From: Lasiosphaeris hirsuta
Lineage: Eukaryota > Ascomycota > Sordariomycetes > Sordariales > Lasiosphaeriaceae
DNA: 64,000 nucleotides
Assembly (NCBI GenBank): GCA_030549175.1
Contig: JAUKUA010000006.1
Coordinates: 2,480,001-2,544,000 of the forward strand
Direction of reading: 5' to 3'
Positions 41,417 to 52,648 of the stretch are shown here, in pieces. The notes beneath the pieces are model-generated. The model saw only the letters and a program-made list of their open reading frames with translations. It had not been told where the DNA came from and made no database searches. The position numbers and the translations under genes are program-made. Numbering within the stretch: position 1 is the first letter of the stretch; each line of letters begins with the position of its first letter.

Positions 41417-42786
41417 TTCGTCTAGGTACAGCTTCCCAAGCGCGGCCACCGACATCAAGTACCGCGCGGGGAGCAGCAGCCGCAGAGCTAGGTTGCGTGC
41501 TGCGAGTTGGGCGTAATGGTGTGTATGTGCGGGTGCCACCGGCTGCCAATAGCTTGCTTCTAGTGAGGAGGTAGCTTGGGCTGGCTTGGAATGTCAAACC
41601 ATAGGAATCGAATGCGAAGCTCACGACGACCTGCCACTGTGGACCCCGCCGACGACGCGGGGGCCCCGGAATCCAACCCAGGAATGGCGCGCCAAGGCGT
41701 ACACGCACTCCGGTCCGATTGAGACTCGGGGGAGGGAGTGCGCGCCTCTGCAGAAAGGGCCAGAGGGCCGCGGGCGGAGGATCAGAGAAGCAGCGAGGAA
41801 GAAGCACAGGGCAGCGCAATTGGCAGGGCGAAACCCCGAATACAGCTGGAGAGGTCTATTTGGCCGCACGCTAGCGGGTGGACGTTGCGATTTTCCCGCC
41901 TTGGGGTCCCATTCTTGTCCCATTTAGCCGGCGGAGGGGGGGTAGCCGGCTCTAATCCGGGGGACACATTGGGGAAGGAGTGGTTGAGCCATGGGCAGGC
42001 GGCCATGGACGAGCATAGGCACTGGGTGACACCAAGTGACAGCGGCCCCGGGCTCGCCAAGACCCGGGACCTGCAAGACTCTGCGAGACTCTGCTGAACC
42101 CTGTCGCCAACTTACAAGCCGCCACTCGCGGTTGGCCAGTCTTGGTAACGAGGTCGCACTGGGTTCCGACGACCAGCCCTCTCTCTGCTGTCGCACTCTG
42201 CCCTGTACCGCGTTGAATGCCATTCCCTTCCCCTTCCAGCAACGCGACTTGCAGTTTCTGCGCTTCGACTGCACAGGGGCGGGATAAACGCGGCACGACA
42301 CACGGGTCAGCGGTCCCTATGTTCCCTGTTGTTCCTTCCCTGTTCAGCCAAGGCCTTCCGCTACAAACTGTTGTTTGCCGCTGCTCCACGATGCTGATCA
42401 CTCGTGCCCCGCATCATAGCGAGACGATTCTCTGGCCCGCGGTCTAACCCTGGAATTGGGGAAAAGCTCGAGATCCCGGGGTCTTGGGTCGCACTGCAGT
42501 GTATATTAGGCCCACGAGAGCGGACAAATTAATCGCTTTAGTCGATTCTATCGCTATACCCGCTCGACCAGCCACGCCCGCCGTGTCCGCCATGCCTTGC
42601 CAGACTCCTCCGACCATGCGTCCGACTACTACATAGTGCGCTGCTTGCCCGCTGCTGCCAGTGTCTCAGTCTCAGCCCTCCCCGCTCGGCGTCCACCTTC
42701 TCACGGTTCACCAAACCACCGGACCTCAGGACTCAGGACCCAGGACACCAAAACACCAGGAACCCCCTCCCCCCCTGACAGACATT

Positions 42787-44752
42787 ATGGCCCTCGGAAC
42801 GGCCGCCGAGGTCGGCAAGTCCGACCCCATCATCACCCGGCTCGCCAACGAGGACAAGAAACGGTTCTACCAAAAGCCCAACCTGCTCTTCCTCTACCTC
42901 ATGCTGTTCCCGACATGCATGGGTATCGAGTTGACCTCGGGCTTTGACTCGCAGATGATCAACGCCCTCCAGATTGTAGACGCATGGAAGCTCTGTACGC
43001 TGCGCTGAGTCCGCTCCGATTGCCCCCAGGCTGTTGCTAACATGGCTACAGACTTTGGCAACCCCCAGGGGTCGCTCAAGGGCATCATCGCCGCCGCCTA
43101 CTCGCTTGGTGCCATTCTCTCGCTGCCCTTCATCCCCAAGATCAATGACAGGTTCGGTCGCCGCTGGTCCATCTTTGGCGGCTCCATTGTCATGGTCATT
43201 GGTGCTCTGATCCAGGGCTTCTCGCAGCACGGTGGGTGCCCGACAGAACTCGGTGACATGTTACATGGGTGGAGCTAATTCAGGCAAACAGTCGCCATGT
43301 ACATTGTGGCTCGCATGATTCTGGGCTTCGGTATCCCGACCTGCATCGTCTCTGGCTCGTCGCTCATCGGCGAGCTTGCCTACCCCAAGGAGCGCCCCAT
43401 CATGACGTCACTCTTCAACGTCTCCTACTTCGTCGGCCAGATTGTTGCTGCCGCCATCTGCTTCGGTACCAACGGTATCAAGAGCGATTGGGCTTGGCGC
43501 ATTCCATCTCTGCTCCAGATCGGTCCCTCGTTGCTCCAGATCAGCTGCGTTTTGTAAGTCCCCGACACCAGTGAAACTTAGAGCGGAGAAGCTGACTGCC
43601 ATAATAGTTTCCTGCCCGAAAGTCCACGCTGGCTCATCTCCAAGGATCGTACCGAGGAAGCCCACGCCATTCTGCTCAAGTACCACAGCGAAGGAGATCG
43701 CGGTGTCGAGTTCGTCGAGGCCGAGCTGGCTCAGATGTCGGCCACCATTAGCCTCGAGCTCGAGGCCTCCAAACGATCCTGGGCTGATTTGTTCGTGACG
43801 GCGGGTATGCGCCGTCGTCTTTTGATCACCACGATGCTGGGTCTTTTCACTCAGTGGTCCGGAAATACCTTGATCTCGTGAGTGCTCCTGACGGAAAAGG
43901 GAATGCACGGCTGCTAACCTCTGCCTAGATACTATCTTGGCGATCTGCTCGCCCTTATTGGCTTCAGTGATTCGACATATATACAAAAGATCAATGTGTC
44001 GATTGCCTGCTGGAGTTTGTTCTGCGGTGTCACAGTTTCACTCCTGGTGGTCAAGATCCGCCGCCGTGTCATGTACATGGCTTGCACCATCAGCTTGTTG
44101 CTGTGCTACATCGCCTGGACGGTGTCCATGGAGCGCGCTCAGACCGCCGCCGATTTGTTCAAGGCCGGCCTCGCCGCCACGCCCAACAAGGCCGCCAACA
44201 TTGCCACCTTGTTCTTCATTTACGCCTACTCCCCTTGCTACAACATGGGCTACAATGCCCTCACTTACAGTCAGTCCTCCTCACTAGTTTGAAGGGAGTC
44301 AGGAATGCTAACCCATGTCCCCATCATATAGCCTACATGGTTGAAGTGTGGCCGTACGCCGAACGTTCGCGCGGTATCGCCGTTTTCCAGCTCTTCGGCC
44401 GTCTCGCCAGTTTCTTCACCACCTTCGTGAACCCCATTGGGCTCCACGACGTCGGCTGGAAGTACCTCATCTCGTACTGCTGCTGGCTCGCCTTCGAGGT
44501 CGTCTTCGTCTACTTTATGTTCCCCGAGACATTTGGCCGCACCCTCGAGGAGCTTGCATTCCGTAAGTCGCCCAGTCCTTGGCTTCCATATCGTGGCAAC
44601 ATGCTAACACATGAGCCCCAGTGTTCGAGGACAAGGCGCTCGCCGATCAGGCTGTCGCCGCTGTCGAGAAGACCTTGCACGGGAACGACGACATTGTCCG
44701 AAGAGACTCGGGCAAGAACGGGTCCGTTGAGAACAAGGAGAATGTGGTTTAA
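42787..44752 (+). CDS. MFS sugar transporter, lactose-permease-like, seven exons
   Basis: Exons 42787-42994, 43052-43231, 43292-43553, 43608-43877, 43929-44269, 44332-44562 and 44622-44752 all join in phase to 540 residues. Sugar-porter signatures are clear: NDRFGRRWS in loop 2-3, LPESPRWLISKDR after helix 6, and FPETFGRTLEEL after helix 12, with twelve hydrophobic segments between. The sequence IVARMILGFGIPTCIVSGSS and the motif YNMGYNALTY resemble fungal lactose/cellobiose permeases more than hexose transporters, so a disaccharide substrate is the better guess. It would sit in the plasma membrane and work as a proton symporter. The hydrophilic tails (NEDKKRFYQ at the start, EKTLHGNDD near the end) are cytosolic. 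All introns are 51-62 bases with standard borders. No beta-glucosidase or galactosidase neighbour is present. Confidence 0.9.
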
Positions 44753-45325
44753 TTCTGTGGGCGCCGTTTCGCATTTGATTGGATATCTGGTGGTGTTTAA
44801 TCGGCAACACAGCAGTGCCCGGTTGCATATCGTCTATGTCGTTCACGTACTTGGGCCATAAGCTCGTACCTACTAGGTAGCTAAAACTTCAATTGGTATC
44901 ATTGCAAGCACTTACTTCTCTCCTTTCTTTTTGGCAGCTGAGCTCCGGGATTTCCCACATCTCATCCCAAAGGAGCTAGTCACGAACTTGTCAGAACTCG
45001 TTTCAACTTCCCACGAACCCCTGGCGTGGCGTGGCGTCTTGGATGCGGAAGAGGGCGCATCTTTTTTTTGACTAGCTGAAATGGCTCTCGGTAAACTGGC
45101 AACCCAACGCCTCACGATGCGTGCGCGGATGGCACTTTTCCATTGGTCGGCACCGACGTCAACCATTCGCTGCAGCGAAATCCCGGCTCTCAATCTCCAA
45201 CATAAAGACACCATGATCTCCTCAGACTCGTTTCCTTACAGCACCTCTCTCAACCTGAATGTACCCATATCGCTCAGCACCCAAGGCGATGCCAAGCTAT
45301 GGGACCTCCCAGATAGCGCGTGGAT
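44753..45325. other. Intergenic region
   Basis: 3' flank of the transporter and promoter of the phosphate permease. A 100-codon minus-strand frame (44912-45214) was not convincing. Confidence 0.4.
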
Positions 45326-47182
45326 ATGCCGATTCTCCACCAGTATGACTACCTGTTCGCCATCACGACCTGCTTCGCCTTCCTCGACGCGTGGAACATT
45401 GGTACGTGCAATGCTGTCTGTCTGTTGCATCGCGAGGCTGACAGGGAGAGCCAGGCGCCAACGATGTCGCCAACTCGTTCGCCACCTCGGTGTCTTCGAG
45501 GTGCCTGACCATGAAGCAGGCCATGGCCATCGCCGCCGTCATGGAGTTCGGCGGCTCCGTCACGGTGGGCTCCCGCGTCGCCGAGACCATCCGCACCAAG
45601 ATTGTCGACCCGGCCCTGTACGACAGCCAGCCCAGCGTCCTCATGCTGGCCATGATGTGCGCCATCACGGGCTCCGCCGTGTTCCTGACGGCTGCGACAC
45701 GGTTAGGGCTCCCCGTCTCCACGACACACAGCATTGTCGGGGGCATCGTGGGCGCCGCGGCGGCCTCGGTCGGGATCAAGCAGGTGAAGTGGGGGTGGGA
45801 CGGCGTCGCACAAGTGTTTGCTGCCTGGATCATCGCCCCGGGCATCTCGGGAGTGCTGGGGGCCTTGCTGTTCTGCGTGACGGAGCGGTTCGTGCTGACG
45901 CAGAAGGGCCCGGACCGCGCACTCAGGATCGCCCTGGTGTCTATCCCCCTCTACAGCTTTGTGACCATTGCGGCCCTGACAAGTAAGAACCGGCCTCCTT
46001 GCGACCCATCCATCTCCCGGGCCGTGCTAACACCACCCGGCAGTGCTTGTCATCTGGAAGGGGATTCAGCTCAATATCGAACCGACGACTGGACAGGTTC
46101 TGGCCAGCATCTTGGCCGCTGCGGGAGGCGCCGTCATGCTGCAGTCCTACTTCGTCCTCCCGTTTCTCTGGCGAAAGGTGGTCAAGGCAGACTGGGACCT
46201 CAAGTGGTGGATGATGTGGCAAGGCCCCTGGATCCTCCGCCGACCGCCGCCCTCGTCGCCGCCGCCCGGCGTGCCGCGCGTCAACATCCAGGACTACTAC
46301 CGCGGCCACCTAACCCGGGAGGAGCTCACCTACGTGCGCGCCTCCGAGTCGCTGCTGCGGTCGGTGCAGAGCGCACAAGCGGCTGCCGACCTGGACAAGG
46401 ACGACGCACTGGTCCTCCCGCCCCCGGCCCAGGCGCCGCCGGCCCCCCCAGCGCCACGGCGTGAGCCCGACCATCCTGACGCCACCCCGCCCCGGCCGGC
46501 CGGCCCGTGGAACAGCGCGGCCGTGCTCCGCTGGCGACTCAACCGCATCCTGCTACGCGGTCTAGAGAAAGACGTCATCACGCTGCAGAAGCGGACCGCC
46601 GTGCTCCGCTGGGACCTGGCCGAGATGCACGCGCGCGCGCCGCGCTACGACAACCGCGTCGAGCACCTATACGCATCACTACAGATCCTGACGGCGGCGA
46701 GCGCGAGCTTCATCCACGGCGCCAACGACGTGGCCAACAGCATCGGGCCATTCGCGACCGTGTACGCCGTGTGGCGGACGGGGGGCGTGCAGTCGGAGAA
46801 CGCGGTGCCAGTGTGGGCGCTGTGCTTCGGCGGCGCGGCCATCGTGCTAGGTCTGCTAACGTACGGGTACCACGTCATGCGCAACCTGGGCAACCGGCTC
46901 ACGCTCATCTCGCCCTCGCGGGGGTTCTGCATGGAGCTGGCCAGCGCCGTCACGGTGCTGGTCTCAACCCGGCTCCGGCTGCCCGTGTCGACGACGCAGT
47001 GCATCACGGGCGCGACCGTGGGCGTGGGCTTGGTCAGCGGGAACTGGCGCGCTATCAACCTGCCGCTGATCTTGTGGATCTATCTCGGATGGCTTGTCAC
47101 GGTCCCCGCGGCGGCCTTGATTTCTGGGTGTCTGATGGGTGTCATCCTCAATGCGCCGAGGTGGGGCCTCGACGACGGGTAG
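45326..47182 (+). CDS. PHO4-family phosphate permease, three exons
   Basis: Exons 45326-45401, 45455-45982 and 46044-47182 give 580 residues. The family's duplicated signature is present: GANDVANSFATSVSSR near residue 26, split by intron 1, and GANDVANSIGPFATVY in the second half. Each half also carries the second conserved loop, LGLPVSTTHSIVGGIVG and LRLPVSTTQCITGATVG. About twelve hydrophobic segments flank a large cytosolic loop (roughly residues 250-390) that is Pro-rich (PPPAQAPPAPPAPRREP). Members are plasma-membrane Na+ or H+/phosphate symporters like Neurospora PHO-4 and yeast Pho89, used under phosphate shortage. The start ATG at 45326 gives MPILHQYDYLFAITTC, the usual beginning. I saw no CACGTG site in the upstream 570 bases. 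Confidence 0.92.
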
Positions 47183-47310
47183 AGACAAGAGGGCGGAAGG
47201 GGCGGAGGAACACCCGCATGTAGATAGGAGATCTGTGGGCAAGTCGTGTACCTCTCATGTAATCCTATGGCATTATCTGCGTTAGTAAAGGCCCTATGAA
47301 TTCAGAATAA
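47183..47310. other. 3' flank of the phosphate permease
   Basis: Short non-coding region before the inverted-repeat element. Confidence 0.3.
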
Positions 47311-47431
47311 CCCCGGTTTGTTTGTTAGCGCGCGCGGGACTTTGGGCCTCGTTGTGTACATGGGAAAGGCCTTGTCGAGGCTTCCATATCCCGCTGGGCG
47401 GGAGTATTCCGCGCTATCAAACAAACCAGGG
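47311..47431. mobile_element. MITE-like element with 22-base inverted ends
   Basis: The 22 bases at 47311-47332 (ccccggtttgtttgttagcg plus cg) and the reverse complement of 47410-47431 agree at 20 positions. The arms bound a 121-base non-coding element. Some similarity continues outward. No transposase is encoded and no clear target-site duplication was identified, so it may be a small non-autonomous DNA transposon or a simple hairpin. Confidence 0.4.
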
Positions 47432-47681
47432 TTGGATTGTAATGGCCGGTTTGAGCTGTCTCGAGGGCTCGAGACACCCTGATTGCCACCGTGTATTAGT
47501 AGAGAATTATACGCCTGTGACATGTTACAGTGGGGAGTGAACCTTCGCACCAACACTACCCGACCCGAGATTAGTGGGCGCGTACGGTAATATTATTGAA
47601 AACGCATAGCAGGTTTGTGCACTGAAATAACCTTCAACCATGTCCCACATCCATCATGAATCCCAAGGGCCAATGACCACA

Positions 47682-48976
47682 TCATTGCAACCCATGCGCA
47701 ATTCTCAGCGCCTGGATGGCATCTTGGTCATACTCCTCCTTCTGCTTCATGAACGGCAGATACATAAAGGTGTGCGGACTCCCCAAGTACCGCTTGAAAG
47801 TGACCCTCGTCCCGCCCGCAACCAGCTTCATCCCGTACGCCTCACCCTCATCCCGCAACGGATCCACCTCGGCGGTGCGAATAAAGGTGTCGCAGAGCCC
47901 CGCCCAGTTGTTCGCGCGGATCGGGCAGAGCCACCAGTCGGGCCACATGCGCCGTAGCTCGGGCAGCTTGTCGGGGGGCATGGTGAAGCGGCCAAAATAC
48001 TGGATGCGTTTCCACGGCAGGATGGGCGCCCGGTTGAACTCGTGGAAGGATGCAAAGGGCGAGTCCGTGTAGTACTGGTACGACAGCCCGTCGGTCGCCG
48101 GCGGCACCGACGCCAGGCAGAGGCGCAGCGGGATGCCGGCGTCGCGCGCCATGTGCTGGAGCACGATGCTGATGTGCGCCCCGGCCGAGACGCCGCCGAT
48201 CGAAACCGATACGGGGTTGATGTTGAGCGTGCTGGACACGTCGCGCACCTGGGCATGGTGAGTCTCTTGTCAAGGGGCTTGGGGGAGGGCGAGACAAACC
48301 CAGTTCAGGGCGGCCCAGGCATCTTGAATGCACTTCCCCCAGATGGTTTCTGAGCGTTGTTAGTATGAGCTGGCTTGTCCCCATACGTAGCCTAAAACAT
48401 CAACCTCGTACCTGGGCAGTGACGGTAATTCACATCAACCACGGTGACGCCGGCCTCCCGCATGCTGAGGCAGAGTTGTCCTTCCGAGTACAGGTCGCCC
48501 AGAACAAAGCCGCCACCTGTACACCATTACAGATTGCAGTTGGTCAGTACTGAGCGTGCTTCTGACAAGACACCTCCCCTGGCTCGGAGCCTACCGTGAT
48601 GGTTCATGTGCACGGGATACGGCCCCGGTCCGAACTTTTGCGGGTCAGGGTGGTAGACGCGAACGGTGATGTTGGCGCCGTCCTGCGAGCTGACGACATG
48701 GTCGCTGACTCGCTCGCACTTTGACGTGTCGATGGCAGCCGGCGAGCGGTACTTCTCCGGGTTGGCGCGGACGTTCTCGAGCGGGATCAGGTGCGCCGGG
48801 GTCTGCTTGGAGACGACGTCGACAAAGTACCGCAAAAAGGCGGGATCTAGCTTGGGGAGGATGTGGTCCTCGAGGAGATCCCGAGGGTCGACTGGTGTGC
48901 TGGCTGTCACTGGCCCCGACGACGGGCTCGAGCTCGTCGACGACTCCCCTGCGATCGCAGACTCGAGACTGGCCAT
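47682..48976 (-). CDS. Alpha/beta hydrolase of the HSL / arylacetamide-deacetylase type, four exons
   Basis: Exons 48595-48976, 48412-48516, 48300-48349 and 47682-48248 join in phase to 367 residues. Diagnostic motifs are HHGGGFVLGD (the HGG oxyanion motif, formed across intron 1), VDVNYRHCPE, the nucleophile elbow GGVSAGAH, the acid region AEVDPLRDEG, and the histidine in YLGSPHTFMYLP. The N-terminus is Ser-rich and has no clear signal peptide, so a cytosolic enzyme is likely. It should hydrolyse small carboxylic esters or N-acyl groups. The substrate cannot be told from sequence. An alternative ATG further upstream is not in the same family context. No pathway genes adjoin it. Confidence 0.88.
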
Positions 48977-49886
48977 CGTCGCTGCTGATCGGAGGAGGTG
49001 CGCCAGAGACGAAGGCTGCTCTGCGACGAAGCAATGAGGTCTGAAACACCCCGCATGTGTTCGGTGACGTTCGGCAAATGTCATGCCTGCAGAGCCGAGC
49101 ACTGTCGACCCGTCATCCCAACTAGCCCCGCTCTTCCGACATTCGCGCCTACATTCAGACGAAGGTTTCAAGCTGGACCAACGTTTCGGTTGCACCGTCA
49201 AGCACCAGCTTCGAGTTGAGCATCATTGCGGGGCCCATTGTGCAACATTGGAATCCATTGTTCAATTGACGGCTTCTTCGGCGCGGCCCGAATGCCACTA
49301 ACCTGGGTGGTGTTGCCATCGGGTACCAGCTAGTTTTGTCCTATTCGATCGAGGGAGTGCGACCGAGAGTTTGACGATGTTGAAGCCATTGATACAATCA
49401 AGCCGGTGGCGGAACCAGTGCCTCATCCCAATCCCACCGCCTTGCAGTGGTCTGTCAAATTTAGCAACTCAATCGGCCGCTCTAGCAGGGGTCCAATTCC
49501 ATTGAGGTTTCGAGGCTGTGATGCAACCAACCAGATATCTGCTAGAGAGCCAACGACATGGCCCAGGGCCCAACGAGCACGGCTGTGACGGGACCTTTGC
49601 AGCTTTGCAGTCCCACGGACACCAGCGCAGATACTGATTGACGCAGCGCAGCAGGTTCTCAGGCTTCCTCGTGGCTGAGAATCTCCAGCCCTCTGCAGCT
49701 GGTGAAGCCAACGCTGCTTTGCTCAACGTCATCATCCCCGCAGTTTTATCATGTTGCTGCGCGTATTGCTGAGGTTATATAGATCACCTCCATCACCAAA
49801 TCTTAGTTGAATCAATAACATACCTTAGGTAACTGACGTGTTTGACCATTTGCTCATTATCCGCACCTCAAACTCCACTCGGAACA
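48977..49886. other. Divergent intergenic region
   Basis: Promoters of the hydrolase and glycosidase genes. It includes ttatatag at about 49776. No gene is seen. Confidence 0.4.
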
Positions 49887-50846
49887 ATGTGGTCCCTCAA
49901 GACAGGAGCATGCTTGCTTCCGCTGCTCGTCTCATCAGCCACCGCGACACCAAATCTCGCCCTCGACATAGACTTTCCCGACCCAGCAATCACATTCGAC
50001 ACCAAGTCGGGGGATTGGTACAGCTTTGCGACAGCCGGCAACGGTAACAGGTTGCAAGTGGCACAGGCTCTCTCTAACCATGGCCCGTGGACATTGCTCG
50101 ACATCGACTTGCTACCGAAGCTGGGCCCTTGGGCCGTAACCACAGGCATCTGGGCTCCTGATGTCCGATACCTCGCTGTTAACAACTCATTCGTTATGTA
50201 TTACAGCGCACCGTACGCCGCCGACCAGGCGTTCCATTGCGTCGGTGCGGCGATCGCGGACAACATTCTGGGGCCATACATAGCCATTGACGACCCAATC
50301 GGGTGTCCCATCAGCCAGGGTGGCGCGATTGACCCGGCGGGTTTTTATGACGAGGCGAGCGGGACGCAATGGGTTCTGTACAAGGTGGACGGCAACAGCA
50401 TAGGCCACGGCGGAGTTTGCGGCAACGGGATTGAGCCGGTTGTGCCGACGCCCATTTTGATGCAGCAGGTCGGTCTCGACGGTTACACCAAGATCGGCGA
50501 CCCGATAGAGGTTCTTGATCGGTCCGACGCCGACGGCCCGCTGGTGGAGGCGCCCCAACTCATCAAGACGGCTGACGGCACATACGTCCTCTTCTTCAGC
50601 TCCAACTGTTACTCGACGCCCCAGTATGACGTTAGCTATGCTACGTCTCGCAGCCTGAAGGGACCATATAAGAAAAGCAGCACGCCGCTTCTAGTGACGG
50701 GGGACTACAACCTGACATCGCCAGGCGGTGCGCAGAGCGTGAACGGTGGTGGGCAGATGGTATTCCATGCGAACTGCGACGAGGGGAGGTGCATGTATCA
50801 GTCAAGCTTTGAGGTGAAGGATAATATCGTTACCCTCACTTGTTGA
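49887..50846 (+). CDS. Secreted GH43-like glycoside hydrolase
   Basis: A single-exon gene of 319 residues. The first in-frame ATG (49887) opens a signal peptide (MWSLKTGACLLPLLVSSATA). A five-bladed propeller enzyme is indicated by IDFPDPAITFDTKSGDWYSF (DPA with the catalytic base aspartate), TGIWAPDVRYL (the conserved APDV), IDPAGFYDEASGTQWVLYK (the pKa-tuning aspartate region) and PLVEAPQLIKTADGTYVLFF (EAP with the acid glutamate). The three carboxylates therefore all seem to be present. Family GH43 includes arabinanases, arabinofuranosidases and xylosidases acting on plant cell-wall polysaccharides. The short single-domain form suggests an endo-arabinanase or exo-type arabinan enzyme, but substrate choice is inference. 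It is secreted. Confidence 0.85.
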   Translation: MWSLKTGACLLPLLVSSATATPNLALDIDFPDPAITFDTKSGDWYSFATAGNGNRLQVAQALSNHGPWTLLDIDLLPKLGPWAVTTGIWAPDVRYLAVNNSFVMYYSAPYAADQAFHCVGAAIADNILGPYIAIDDPIGCPISQGGAIDPAGFYDEASGTQWVLYKVDGNSIGHGGVCGNGIEPVVPTPILMQQVGLDGYTKIGDPIEVLDRSDADGPLVEAPQLIKTADGTYVLFFSSNCYSTPQYDVSYATSRSLKGPYKKSSTPLLVTGDYNLTSPGGAQSVNGGGQMVFHANCDEGRCMYQSSFEVKDNIVTLTC

Positions 50847-52648
50847 GGGACCATCCGGTCGCGAGCGGCGAGCTCGGGGAAAACGCTGAGAAATGTATAA
50901 GTACTGTATAAAAAGCTTTAGAACGGGTATATATTGGATCATATAGCATGCGGCCAAGGAAAAACAATTTACTCCTCAAACTAGAGAACTTGCATCGTGT
51001 GGGGGAAAATGCCTTTCACAGCCAGGCTGCTTTTGCTGGGTGCCAGGTGCAACGTAACGAGTCTATGTATTTCGAGGCGGAGATGGGCGTGTGCAAGGAG
51101 ATTATCGTCGGAAAGTCGAAGGAGCTGACTTCCAGGGGCTGCACGCCCCGGCAGGATACCGAGCCGTTGTATGGAGCATTCGAACCGAGACATGGAGAGC
51201 GGGTGCCCTAGTCAAGTGCAACCTCGGGAAATACACTAACATGAGTGGAAAGGCGGTGGGAAAACTAGTTGATGCGGGCCGATATCGAATTCCAGGAACC
51301 CGGGTCGAAGGTCGCCACACCCATGCGGCGTTTTGACAAGTATCGGCACACGCTGATCGGAAATAGATATGTAGGAGAAGCGAGAGAAACGCGCGGAGAA
51401 TCGGGAACTCGCTCACGTTGCCTCGCTTAGGGTTTCCCGTTTTGAGTCAAGCGTTGACGACATTTGGGATGTGTGTGTGTGCTGGCTGCGTTGTTGTGGC
51501 GTTTTGCTAACCCAAGCCGACACTGTTCCCCGGCTAGCTGTCAAAGCCGTCGCTAGACTCTGGCGAATGCCAGCCGTTGCTTTGCGAGGAAGGCGGCGGC
51601 CAAGACCGCTGTCCGGGGCTGATGACGGGGGCGTGGGACGCAATATCGATGTCGAAATTGATGCTGCATTGTTTCGTTGCGGTGTTGCCGCCTCTGGGTA
51701 TGTCGTGTCGCTTGTCGCGGCCGAGATGCTGATGTTTTCCAAGTCTTTGGCCGTCTTGGCAGAGAACTTGAAGTCCTTGAGAGACACGAGAATTCACGTG
51801 CAAGGGAGGCAAGCACGACCCCACGGAATTCCCAGACACATCGCGGGAGCCAGGATGATTGATTGGCGTCAGCCTCTCGCTTGACTTATCCGGTTATCCA
51901 GCGGGAGCGCAATGCCCCACAAAACTTGAAGACAAGGATGCACGCTCGCCTAGCGCATGCCACTATCGTTACGCCAGCTCGCCTGTCGGTGCCATTTCGC
52001 AGCCATCTCGCATCGCAAACACTGGATGATTGTAAAAGTCATGGCTGCCCCAGTCCCCCAGGTCCCGGGCATCCCTTCCGTCCTCCCGCTCCCCAGATAT
52101 CCTTCCTCTTTCCGGTTTCCGATGTTGCAGCCTCGAGAATCAAGGCCTATGACCGCCCCACCTTCGCTTGTGACCTGCGCCAAGTCGAGAGCACCAGGCG
52201 AAACCACAACCACGCCTGCCATCCAATGCGATGGAAAGTGCTGGCTCTCCACTTATACCAGCGATCCCACGCCTTCCCGGACTCCTTCCATCGACCTAAC
52301 ATCCACCAGCTCTTGCCTTGTTTCCCTGCTTTCTCCGTCGGCATCTCCCTTCCCTGTCGTTAGCAGTACAACCGAAAACTGGTAACAGCGGCGCGGCACC
52401 TTAGTCACACGGGAGTGACGGGAGTTGACCTTAGATCTTCCAGCCTAATCCTTTCTCACCTCGCAAACTCGCCAATTTTCCTGCGCCATCTTCCCGCAGG
52501 AGCAAAAACAGCCTGGAAATCCCTACATCGCAATATCTGGTCCCACGACGAGTCACGAAGCTCAGCCTCGGAGTAGGGAGCCCTTCCTAGGTTGCTCTGT
52601 CCGCGATATCTGCTGTCCCCCCTAGTTGCCGCATACGAACACATCTCT
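50847..52648. other. Intergenic region of about 1.8 kb
   Basis: Several motif-free frames. The minus-strand one at 51413-51787 is the most protein-like but lacks an ATG. The right end is the promoter of the carotenoid oxygenase. Confidence 0.4.

Larger units (their letters stand above)
38815..42786. other. Gene-poor region of about 4 kb
   Basis: Many overlapping frames exist on both strands, the longest about 200 codons (minus, 39991-40599), but none has a signal peptide, domain or family motif. It holds a short TTGGCACAG-type repeat near 40.6 kb, a 19-base T run (40886-40904) and a GCTGCCCCG repeat near 41.4 kb. The right end is the promoter of the sugar transporter. Confidence 0.5.

Noticed and set aside
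44912..45214. 100-codon minus-strand frame with a lysine-rich end
   Set aside because: Has an ATG but no domain, and it lies in the promoter region of the phosphate permease.
51413..51787. 124-codon minus-strand frame (SLKDFKFSAKTAKDLENISI and onward)
   Set aside because: Composition looks protein-like, but it begins at a GTG codon with a stop close upstream. A CTCAAG acceptor might supply an earlier exon that I could not find.
51863..52363. 166-codon plus-strand frame
   Set aside because: Does not begin with ATG at its first codon, is low in structure, and lies in the upstream region of the carotenoid oxygenase.
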